A DNA stretch of 36,542 nucleotides. Origin: a virus. The DNA is taken from positions 1-36,542 of the IMG/VR virus record IMGVR_UViG_3300034957_000013. One strand, given 5' to 3'. The notes under the pieces were generated by a model that worked only from the letters and a program-made list of their open reading frames with translations, was not told where the DNA came from and did no database searches. Positions 23,709 to 29,746 of this stretch are shown here, in pieces. Both the position numbers and the translations under genes were made by a program. The number at the start of each line of letters is the position of its first letter. Within the stretch, counting starts at the first letter, position 1.

Positions 23709-24244
23709 CCGTCAACACGGGGTTCAACCAGCAGTCCACGGCCCACCCGGTTGCTGGCGGGTATGTGCAGCCGTCGGCCGGTGTCACCGGTGCCCTGGTC
23801 TGTGTCACCGACCCTTCCGGTAACGCGCTGAAGTCGGTGGGCGCGTCCTCGGGCACCACCTACGCCGGTGTGGCCCAGTACCGCGACGCCGCAGTGTCGG
23901 CGATGATCGGCTCGGCCACCACGGCCGGCCCAACCGCAGCCACCGTTGTCGCGACCGTGACACCGGGCACCGCAGGCATCTGGGAGATCCAGGCGACGGT
24001 GTCGATTTCCGGTGCGTCGGCGGTCGCGGTCGAGTCCAACAACATGGCCCTGTACCAGACCGCCGCCGCGAAGATCGCGCTGATCCCGTACGCGTCGACG
24101 ACCACCGGCACGGCCGCGCCGGTCAACATTCCGCCGTTCCTGCTCAACCTCGGCGCCTCCGACACCGTCAACATCAAGGTCCTGGCGAACGCGACGGGCA
24201 CCGCGATCTACGCGGCGGCGATCTACTGCCGGCTGGTCGGCTGA
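23705..24244 (+). CDS. Beta-rich head protein, candidate decoration or fibre
   Basis: This 179-residue product starts at ATG 23705 within the previous stop. Residues 1-45 (GGYVQPSAGVTGALVCVTDP) are followed by a beta-sandwich-like part: GTAGIWEIQATVSISGASAV, then PPFLLNLGASDTVNIKVLA. That alternation with a final YAAAIYCRLVG strand looks like small virion surface proteins. No enzyme motif is seen. It is coupled to the gene before and lies 5 bases before the next. I infer a head surface protein; the exact role is open. Confidence 0.65.
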   Translation: MTVNTGFNQQSTAHPVAGGYVQPSAGVTGALVCVTDPSGNALKSVGASSGTTYAGVAQYRDAAVSAMIGSATTAGPTAATVVATVTPGTAGIWEIQATVSISGASAVAVESNNMALYQTAAAKIALIPYASTTTGTAAPVNIPPFLLNLGASDTVNIKVLANATGTAIYAAAIYCRLVG

Positions 24245-24249
24245 TCACA

Positions 24250-24510
24250 GTGGCGGTGGGATCCAAGCAATACACGGTGACCGCCGCCGCGCTGGTGGCG
24301 GCCGAGTCGTCCGCGACCGCGTCCGGGCCGGCCGGGTCGGTGTACCTGTCCAACACCGGGGCCACGGTGTACCTGGGCGGACCCAACGTGTCCGCGACCA
24401 CCGGGGCCCCGTTGGCGTCCGGGGCGACGGCGACGCTGTTCCTGTTCCCGGGTGACGAGCTGTACGCGTTCTGCGCGACGAGCACAGTCCTGTCCGTCCT
24501 ACAAACCTGA
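24250..24510 (+). CDS. Small beta head protein
   Basis: An 86-residue product from GTG 24250. The run SVYLSNTGATVYLGGPNVSA, then GATATLFLFPGDELYAF, fits a small jelly-roll type phage head protein that I have seen in capsid gene clusters. It is third in a row of beta-rich proteins after the capsid gene. No clear Shine-Dalgarno stands before the start, so it is probably translated by coupling with the gene just upstream. Role in the head is inferred from place and fold pattern. Confidence 0.6.
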   Translation: MAVGSKQYTVTAAALVAAESSATASGPAGSVYLSNTGATVYLGGPNVSATTGAPLASGATATLFLFPGDELYAFCATSTVLSVLQT

Positions 24511-24535
24511 TCAAGAGAGAGTGTGGTGGGTTCCG

Positions 24536-24820
24536 TTGGCTGTGCGAGTGACCGTCCCGGACGGGTGCACGGGGTTGGACATGGCCGACGGGACCCGCTA
24601 CAACGCGGGCCGTGACGGGCAGGTGACGGTGGCGGACAGCCACGCGGACACCATCAACCGGTCCTGGTATGCGCAGGCCGGGGTAATGGTGGCGTCGTCG
24701 CGGGTCGCGATGGGCACCCGCGGCACCCGGGTCTGTGACCGGTGCGCACCCGCACGCCGGTGGAACATTTGGAGCATTTCGTGTCCCCGGTGTGGGGCAC
24801 CCACCCACATCGAGGAGTAA
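24536..24820 (+). CDS. Small CxxC zinc-finger protein
   Basis: The start is uncertain: TTG 24536 gives LAVRVTVPDG; GTG 24521 and GTG 24542 are in frame. The product has about 94 residues: a beta-like first half (VTVPDGCTGLDMADGTRYNA) and a C-terminal zinc finger with CDRC, 14 residues, and CPRC. The stop overlaps GAGGAG, the ribosome site of the next gene. It is the first of three small Cys-rich genes between the capsid genes and the head-tail adaptor. Function is unknown. Confidence 0.6.
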   Translation: MAVRVTVPDGCTGLDMADGTRYNAGRDGQVTVADSHADTINRSWYAQAGVMVASSRVAMGTRGTRVCDRCAPARRWNIWSISCPRCGAPTHIEE

Positions 24821-24823
24821 CCG

Positions 24824-25351
24824 ATGACCATGTACGCGCCCAGTGACGTCAAATCGATCCACCTGCCCGACGGGTGCGGCGACTCGCACCACCGAGGCGA
24901 CGAACCGGGGCTGGTGGTGTCCTGCCCGCCGTGTGAGACGGCGCTGGGCAAACACCCGAAGTTGGGGTGGGCGCACAACCCCGACGCGGTCGCGTTGACC
25001 CCCGACGAGCGGGCCCAGGCGGCCCGCGACGACGAGAAGGCCCAGCGGGCCGGGGTACGCCGCCTGGCCCAGTGGGCCGCCGGCGGCCCCGAAACCCCCA
25101 CCGTCGGGCCGGCCGTGTCGTTGGTGGAGCAGATCGCGCGGATGACCCCGCAGGAGAAAGCGGCGCTGCGCACGCTACTCGGCACCGACCAGCCGCCACC
25201 GCCGCCAGCTCCCACTGCCACCGTCGAGGAGACCCCAGCCCCAGCGGTTGCCGACACCGGCCAGCCCGAGGTGGCCGACCCGCCAGCACCTGCCCCGAAA
25301 CGCGGCCCGGGCCGGCCCCGTAAGTCCGTCGACGCCCCGGTCGCGGTCTGA
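24824..25351 (+). CDS. Zinc-finger protein with C-terminal AT-hook motif
   Basis: ATG 24824 follows GAGGAG. The 175 residues begin with a possible zinc site (GCGDSHH, later VSCPPCE), continue with a charged helical part (TPDERAQAARDDEKAQRAG), a helix LVEQIARMTPQEKAALRTLL, a Pro/Ala-rich linker, and end in KRGPGRPRKSVD. The GRPRK core is the AT-hook, a minor-groove DNA-binding motif. Proteins with a similar plan occur in actinophage head modules. A role at the DNA-filled head or portal is possible, but a general nucleoid-like function is also possible. Confidence 0.65.
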   Translation: MTMYAPSDVKSIHLPDGCGDSHHRGDEPGLVVSCPPCETALGKHPKLGWAHNPDAVALTPDERAQAARDDEKAQRAGVRRLAQWAAGGPETPTVGPAVSLVEQIARMTPQEKAALRTLLGTDQPPPPPAPTATVEETPAPAVADTGQPEVADPPAPAPKRGPGRPRKSVDAPVAV

Positions 25352-25354
25352 CCG

Positions 25355-25570
25355 GTGGGCCGGGCACAGGGGGTGTGCCTGTTGTGCCCGGCCATGAGCC
25401 GCCGCGGCCACCACCGTGCACACCGAGACGACCCGGTCCAGTGCTGCCACCACTGCCGGGCCCAAGTCTGTGGCCGGCACGTGCGCTGGGACAGCTCAGC
25501 CGAACGGTGGCTGTGCCGGTCCTGCGCCCGGACGCTCGGCATACCGGCCAACAACCCGCCGCGGAGGTGA
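25355..25570 (+). CDS. Small Cys-rich zinc-binding protein
   Basis: This 71-residue basic protein has four CxxC-like pairs: CLLC, CCHHC, CGRH and CRSC. Together they could hold two zinc ions in a cross-brace. The start is GTG 25355, four bases after the previous stop, without a strong ribosome site, so coupling is likely. It ends 6 bases before the adaptor gene. I recognise no family beyond the zinc pattern. Confidence 0.6.
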   Translation: MGRAQGVCLLCPAMSRRGHHRAHRDDPVQCCHHCRAQVCGRHVRWDSSAERWLCRSCARTLGIPANNPPRR

Positions 25571-25576
25571 CCGGTC

Positions 25577-26530
25577 GTGCTGGACCCCTCTGATCTGCCC
25601 ATCGTGGGCCCGGGTACCCCGTACATCAACCCGTCGATCCTGACCGCCGCACCGACGGGCATCTCGTGGGGCACCATCCCGGACCGCAAATCCACCCCCG
25701 ACCAGCAGTACGCCGAACAGGTCAACCTGTGCGCGCGGGCCACCTCCATGGTCGACCAGTGGTGTAACCAGCCGCTGCGGGCCACGGTGGACACCGAACA
25801 GTGGACCGGGCCCGGGGACTTCCGCTGCCAGAACCAGCCGACCGGGGTCACCCGGTTGCTGTCGTCCCGGTTCCCGGTCGTGTCGGTCCTGGGCGGGCAG
25901 GTGTCCTCAGCCACCGCCTTTCCCCGGTCGTGGAACACCATCCCGGCCAACCAGTTCGACATCGAGGTGCCGCTGCTAGGCACCTACGGCACGTCCGCGC
26001 CCGGCGGGGCCGGCGGCGGCGGGCAGGCCATCCTGGTGGCCCCCGGGAACATCAACTGGGTGTTCGGGCGCCTGTCGTCGATCATCCAGGTGACGTACAT
26101 CAACGGGTGGCCACACGGGTCGCTGACCGCCGGGGTGGCCGCCGGGGTGTCCTCGCTGGCGGTGGACGACATCACCGGCTGGGACGGGGCCGTCGGGGTC
26201 GTGTACGACGGGGCGGCGCAGGAGGCGGTGGCGGTCACCGCAGTGACCCCGTCGGTTTCGGCGGCGGTGTCCGGGCCCGGGGTGTTGACGTTGCAGGTGC
26301 CGCTGTCGTTCACCCACCAGGAAGGCACGATCGTGTCCGCGCTGCCCGGTGCGGTGATCCAGGCGGCGATCCTGTTCGGCACGGTGCAGGCGTTGACCCG
26401 CGGCGCGACCGCGACGGCGGTGCAGTCCCTGTCCGGGGCGGTCGCCGGGGGCGGCGGCGGCGGGGTCGGCCCCGATTCGCTGCTCAAATGGGCCCGCTCG
26501 TTGATAGCCCCCTACCGGCGCATCATCTGA
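25577..26530 (+). CDS. Head-tail adaptor (gp6-like) with inserted beta module
   Basis: GTG 25577 is preceded by GGAGGTGACCGG. The 317 residues fit a siphovirus head-tail connector: an N-terminal helix pair (DQQYAEQVNLCARATSMVDQ, then WCNQPL) and a C-terminal helix (VIQAAILFGTVQALTRG). The protein ring attaches under the portal. It is about twice the usual length because a beta module is inserted at about 180-255 (LTAGVAAGVSSLAVDD, TLQVPLSFTHQEGTIV). A related module sits in the tail tube protein at 27323. The Gly-rich runs (GGAGGGG, GGGGGG) are flexible linkers. Confidence 0.72.
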   Translation: MLDPSDLPIVGPGTPYINPSILTAAPTGISWGTIPDRKSTPDQQYAEQVNLCARATSMVDQWCNQPLRATVDTEQWTGPGDFRCQNQPTGVTRLLSSRFPVVSVLGGQVSSATAFPRSWNTIPANQFDIEVPLLGTYGTSAPGGAGGGGQAILVAPGNINWVFGRLSSIIQVTYINGWPHGSLTAGVAAGVSSLAVDDITGWDGAVGVVYDGAAQEAVAVTAVTPSVSAAVSGPGVLTLQVPLSFTHQEGTIVSALPGAVIQAAILFGTVQALTRGATATAVQSLSGAVAGGGGGGVGPDSLLKWARSLIAPYRRII

Positions 26531-26552
26531 CCCGGGGCAGGGGTGGTTTGCG

Positions 26553-27068
26553 GTGCCGGTGAACACGGTTCAGGCGTACCTGCGGGCGGCGTTGGCGGAG
26601 CTGCCGCTGCCCCGCGACGCCGGCCTGTTGGAGGCGTTCATCACCCCCCCGAACCCGAACGTGGACGGGGCGCTGCGGCCGGCCGCGTACATCTGGGGGT
26701 CGCGGGGCAACGAAACCCGGCTGTCCGTGCCGCGGGCGTTGCAGGGGTCGCTGCCGACCGGCGGCAACAAGCAGATCGTGCACCAGGTCGATGTGTGGCT
26801 GGTGTGGTTCGGGGCGTCCGGGGACGACGAGTCCGACACCGAGTTCCCGGCTGTGCTGGACGCGGTGATGGCCCGGCTACGTAACTGCCCCCTGTTGGAC
26901 GGGCAGCAACACGAACCGGACCCGGTCACCGGGGTGTTGTCGAACCTGCTCGCGGTCGGCGAGACGTTGTCGTGGGAGTACGGGCCGGTGCGGGCCACGG
27001 CGGACCAGCAGTACCTGCGCTATGACGCGCAGATCACCTGCGAGGTTGTGGAAGTCATCCAGTCGTAG
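26553..27068 (+). CDS. Tail terminator or head-closure candidate
   Basis: This 171-residue gene starts at GTG 26553. It contains YLRAALAELPLP near the N-terminus, a central strand-rich part (QIVHQVDVWLVWFGASGDDE) and a late segment LRYDAQITCEVVEVIQ. The order helix, beta strands, domain for a value pair, and final strand resembles phage tail terminators, which cap the tail and join it to the head. Position between the adaptor and tail tube genes agrees. A stopper or other neck protein remains possible. Confidence 0.6.
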   Translation: MPVNTVQAYLRAALAELPLPRDAGLLEAFITPPNPNVDGALRPAAYIWGSRGNETRLSVPRALQGSLPTGGNKQIVHQVDVWLVWFGASGDDESDTEFPAVLDAVMARLRNCPLLDGQQHEPDPVTGVLSNLLAVGETLSWEYGPVRATADQQYLRYDAQITCEVVEVIQS

Positions 27069-27078
27069 GGAGACCAGC

Positions 27079-27309
27079 ATGGCCAAGACAGCCCCCGACC
27101 CGAACGCACCCGAACCCACCGCGCAGGCGGTGGGGGGGTGGCCGGTGTGGGAGTACACCGGCCCGGCCGGGCGGATCTACACCAATGTGCCGGTCACCCC
27201 GGAGCCCGGTGACCGGGTGACGTGGCCGGTGCCGCCGGCCGAGGACGGGTGCTGGGCACCCACCACCGAACCCGAAAACCGTAAACCAGACAACTGGCGT
27301 GACATCTGA
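27079..27309 (+). CDS. Small hypothetical protein before the tail tube gene
   Basis: ATG 27079 follows GGGAGA and is 10 bases after the preceding stop; an upstream in-frame start would overlap the preceding gene and lacks a ribosome site. The 76 residues are Pro-rich, with VWEYTGPAGRIYTNVPV and DGCWAPTTEPENRKPDNW. I have seen similar short proteins just before tail tube genes in actinophages. Function is unknown. Confidence 0.65.
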   Translation: MAKTAPDPNAPEPTAQAVGGWPVWEYTGPAGRIYTNVPVTPEPGDRVTWPVPPAEDGCWAPTTEPENRKPDNWRDI

Positions 27310-27313
27310 CCTT

Positions 27314-27325
27314 TAGGAGTACATG
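27314..27325 (+). promoter_or_regulatory. Ribosome site/leader TAGGAGTACATG (tail tube)
   Basis: Identical to the capsid leader and fixes ATG 27323; the most abundant virion proteins share it. Confidence 0.85.
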
Positions 27326-28552
27326 GCCAACCCGACCACTTACGCCAGTGCCAGGCAGTACATCGGGCTCGCAGTCGAAACCACCCAGGGCACCGCGGTC
27401 GTCCCGGCGGTCACGATGCCGGTGGCGAAGTTCGACCCCGCCGACACGTGGGTGTGGATCGACGACACCTCGCTACGCGGGTCGATGACCGAACCGTACA
27501 ACCGGGTCCAGGGCCCGGGGCACACCGAGTTCGACCTAGGCGGCCCCGCCTACTTCGACACCCTCGGGTACCTGCTGAACAACATCTTCGGGGACATCAC
27601 CTACTCGGGCACGTACACCGGGTCCGGCACAACCACCCTGAACTCCGCCGCCGCCGCCAACGACACCACCATCTCGACGGTGGCGTCGATCGCGGCCCTC
27701 ACCGTGATCCAGATCGACACGGGTGTGTCGTCCGAGGTACGCACCGTGTCCAGCGTGACCGGTGCCGGCCCGTACACGCTGACCCTGAACTCTGCGGTGT
27801 CGCGGGCGCACAGCGGCGGCGTGGTGGTCAAACCGATCACCACCCCCTACAGCCAGCTCTACAACGTGCTCAACACCGGCAACGGGCAGCCGTCGTCGAT
27901 GACGATCACCGACTACCAGGGGCCGACCGCGTCGACGGGCACCCGCGCCTACCCCGGGTGCTGCCTGTCCGAGCTGAGTCTCAAGGGCACCCCCGACTCG
28001 ACCGCGATCACCTACGAGGCCAAGGGCATGGGCTGGCCGTCGGCGTCCGCGGCGGCGTTCGTGTCCGCCCCGTCGTCGATCAAACCGCAGCCGGCGTGGG
28101 AAACCCAGGTCGGTCTGGCCGGGACCGTGTCCGGGGCCCCCATCCTGACGATCAACGACTTCGGGTTGTCGATCAAACGGGAGTTGAAGGTCTACGACAC
28201 CGCCCAGAACTCAACCAACCCGTACACGATCTTCCGGGGGAAGTTGACCGTCTCCGGGTCGCTGAACTTCGTGGTGGCCAACGAAACTCCGCTGACCTAC
28301 CTCAACTCGAACACCCAACCCCAGTTGCAGATCATCGTCTCCAACGGTCTGTCCGGGGCCAGCCTGCTGTCGATGCAGTGGGACCTGCAGGCCGCGGCCT
28401 GGACCACCAGCAAGATCCAGCGGGGTAACCCGGCGGTCGAGTACGCGGTCGAGTTCGACTCGATCGCGAACACCACCAACGTCGGCTTCTCCGGCGGGTT
28501 CGGCCCCCTGTCGATCACCATGCAGAACGCGGTCGCCGCGAACACGTTCTAA
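27323..28552 (+). CDS. Major tail (tube) protein with inserted beta module
   Basis: The protein of 409 residues forms the tail tube. Starting ANPTTYASARQYIGLAVETT, it follows the common actinophage tail tube opening, and KRELKVYDTAQNSTNPYTIF is typical of later tube strands. The gene has the strong leader and precedes the tail chaperones and tape measure. An extra module (about 100-175: TTISTVASIAALTVIQIDTG, then TLTLNSAVSRAHSGGVV) is inserted after FDTLGYLLNNIFGDITYSG and is related to that in the head-tail adaptor. It would lie on the tube surface. Confidence 0.83.
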   Translation: MANPTTYASARQYIGLAVETTQGTAVVPAVTMPVAKFDPADTWVWIDDTSLRGSMTEPYNRVQGPGHTEFDLGGPAYFDTLGYLLNNIFGDITYSGTYTGSGTTTLNSAAAANDTTISTVASIAALTVIQIDTGVSSEVRTVSSVTGAGPYTLTLNSAVSRAHSGGVVVKPITTPYSQLYNVLNTGNGQPSSMTITDYQGPTASTGTRAYPGCCLSELSLKGTPDSTAITYEAKGMGWPSASAAAFVSAPSSIKPQPAWETQVGLAGTVSGAPILTINDFGLSIKRELKVYDTAQNSTNPYTIFRGKLTVSGSLNFVVANETPLTYLNSNTQPQLQIIVSNGLSGASLLSMQWDLQAAAWTTSKIQRGNPAVEYAVEFDSIANTTNVGFSGGFGPLSITMQNAVAANTF

Positions 28553-28590
28553 CCGCCCACCTCCAACCGCACCCATACGAGGGGATCACC

Positions 28591-29013
28591 ATGTCCGACG
28601 AACCCGCCTACGGCGAGCCGATGAAACTGCCCTCCGGGGCCACCGTCACCCTGTCCGACCCCGAAGACCTCACCGGCGACGACTTCAAGGCCCTGGCCAA
28701 GTTCGCTGGCCGGGCCGTCAAACCCGGCGTCGACGGCGCCGAAGCCGAAATCGACGTGTCCGCCGGCCTGGACGCGGTCGACCTGATCGCGTGCATGCTG
28801 ATCGAGGCGTGGCACATCCCGTACAAGCCGGGCCGGCGCCGCGAAACCGCCGACGAACCGTGGCCGCTGCCCCGGGACAACCCGGCCCTGCTCGGCAAAC
28901 TGTCCGGCCGCGACTACCGGGCCCTGCTCGAACTGGTTGTGCCCGCGGTGAACCTGCTCATCCCCGGGCAGTCCACCCCCGACGACGCGGACAAGCCGGG
29001 GTCCCCTACGTAG
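28591..29013 (+). CDS. Tail assembly chaperone, short form
   Basis: It encodes 140 residues and is placed between the tail tube and tape measure genes, the usual site of lambda G/GT-type chaperones. Text: MKLPSGATVTLSDPEDLTG at the start, then helices (FKALAKFAGRAVKP; LDAVDLIACMLIEAWHIPY; YRALLELVVPAVNLLIPG) and an Asp/Pro tail. The chaperone coats the tape measure before tube growth. The reading frame one base back stays open across the end and beyond, so a longer product by -1 frameshift is likely (next feature). ATG 28591 has AGGGG 7 bases upstream. Confidence 0.75.
   Translation: MSDEPAYGEPMKLPSGATVTLSDPEDLTGDDFKALAKFAGRAVKPGVDGAEAEIDVSAGLDAVDLIACMLIEAWHIPYKPGRRRETADEPWPLPRDNPALLGKLSGRDYRALLELVVPAVNLLIPGQSTPDDADKPGSPT
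28998..29006 (+). other. Probable -1 frameshift site GGGGTCCCC
   Basis: Frame one reads CCG GGG TCC CCT and stops at 29011. A step back by one base lets the Gly codon GGG re-pair exactly as GGG, and CCT re-pair as CCC. The -1 frame then continues as VPYVARRWLRSQ. It is not a canonical X XXY YYZ heptamer, so the exact slip point is uncertain. Confidence 0.5.
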
Positions 29014-29300
29014 CCCGGCGTTGGCTACGCAGCCAACTGTCGGGGTCGCACATCCGCCCGGCCGTCAGCGCGGAGGAACTGCTGCTGGCCCGCGCGGTGG
29101 ACGCGTACTGGTTCGGTAAAGAGTTCGGCTGGACACCGAGGCAGGTCGCAGCCGAGTCACACATCCTGATGACCCGTATCCGCATCGTCGGTGCGGAAGT
29201 CAACGAACTGCGGGACCGGGAGACCGCCCGGTCCCGGCCCCCCGGCACCCAACCGCGCGGGAGCGAGGTGCCGCCGTGGCTGGAGTCAAGTCCAAGCTGA
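28998..29300 (+). CDS. Tail assembly chaperone, frameshifted C-terminal extension
   Basis: This is the part of the long chaperone (GT-type) reached only by -1 frameshift from the gene at 28591. About 100 residues: GVPYVARRWLRSQLSG, then SAEELLLARAVDAYWFGKEF and GWTPRQVAAESHILMTRI. The text has real coding character, no start with a ribosome site at its beginning, and ends inside the start of the next gene. In lambda the T domain binds the tail tube protein while G holds the tape measure. The sum length of about 236 residues is normal for this pair. Confidence 0.62.
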   Translation, partial: GVPYVARRWLRSQLSGSHIRPAVSAEELLLARAVDAYWFGKEFGWTPRQVAAESHILMTRIRIVGAEVNELRDRETARSRPPGTQPRGSEVPPWLESSPS

Positions 29301-29731
29301 CCGGGGTGCCCGAGGTGTCCGCCGCGTTCGCCGCAATGATCGCGCAGGTGGAAGGGGTCACCGGGCCCACGGTCAAGAAGGTCCTGGACCAGGTCGGCCG
29401 GCACGAACGGACCCTGCTGTCGTTGGGGTACCACCCGTACGGCACCCCAACGGGGTCGGTGCCGCCGTCCCCGCCGTGGCGCATCTTCGGGGACCTGTCC
29501 CGGTCGGTGTGGACCGAACCCACCAAACGGACCGTGTTCACCTGGTCCGGGCGGGTCGGGCCCACCTCACCGTACGGGCGTATCCACGAGCTCGGCGGCT
29601 GGACCGGCCGCCGGCACGCCACCTACCTGCCACCGAGGCCGCACCTGGACCCGGCGTGGCGGATCGTGCGCCCGTCGGTGCGGTTCACGTTCGAGGTGGC
29701 GTGGCTGCACGCCACCCGCCCACCCCGCTGA
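29276..29731 (+). CDS. HK97 gp10-like tail/neck protein
   Basis: GTG 29276 follows GAGCGAGGTG and overlaps the end of the chaperone extension by 25 bases. The 151 residues resemble the HK97 gp10 family: an N-terminal helix pair (VSAAFAAMIAQVEGVTG), a Pro-rich loop (PYGTPTGSVPPSPPWRIFGD), and YGRIHELGGWTGRR then YLPPRPHLDPAW. Members sit at the head-tail junction, and their gene is usually before the tail tube gene. Here it is after the chaperone genes. Confidence 0.65.
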   Translation: MAGVKSKLTGVPEVSAAFAAMIAQVEGVTGPTVKKVLDQVGRHERTLLSLGYHPYGTPTGSVPPSPPWRIFGDLSRSVWTEPTKRTVFTWSGRVGPTSPYGRIHELGGWTGRRHATYLPPRPHLDPAWRIVRPSVRFTFEVAWLHATRPPR

Positions 29732-29746
29732 CCCGCCAGGGGGTAC

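Noticed and set aside
24452-24520. Earlier start for the zinc-finger gene inside the small head protein gene
   Set aside because: No ribosome site, and the text before the accepted start does not look like coding sequence.
27022-27078. Earlier start for the small gene before the tail tube gene
   Set aside because: It overlaps the previous gene out of frame; ATG 27079 has a ribosome site and a normal gap.
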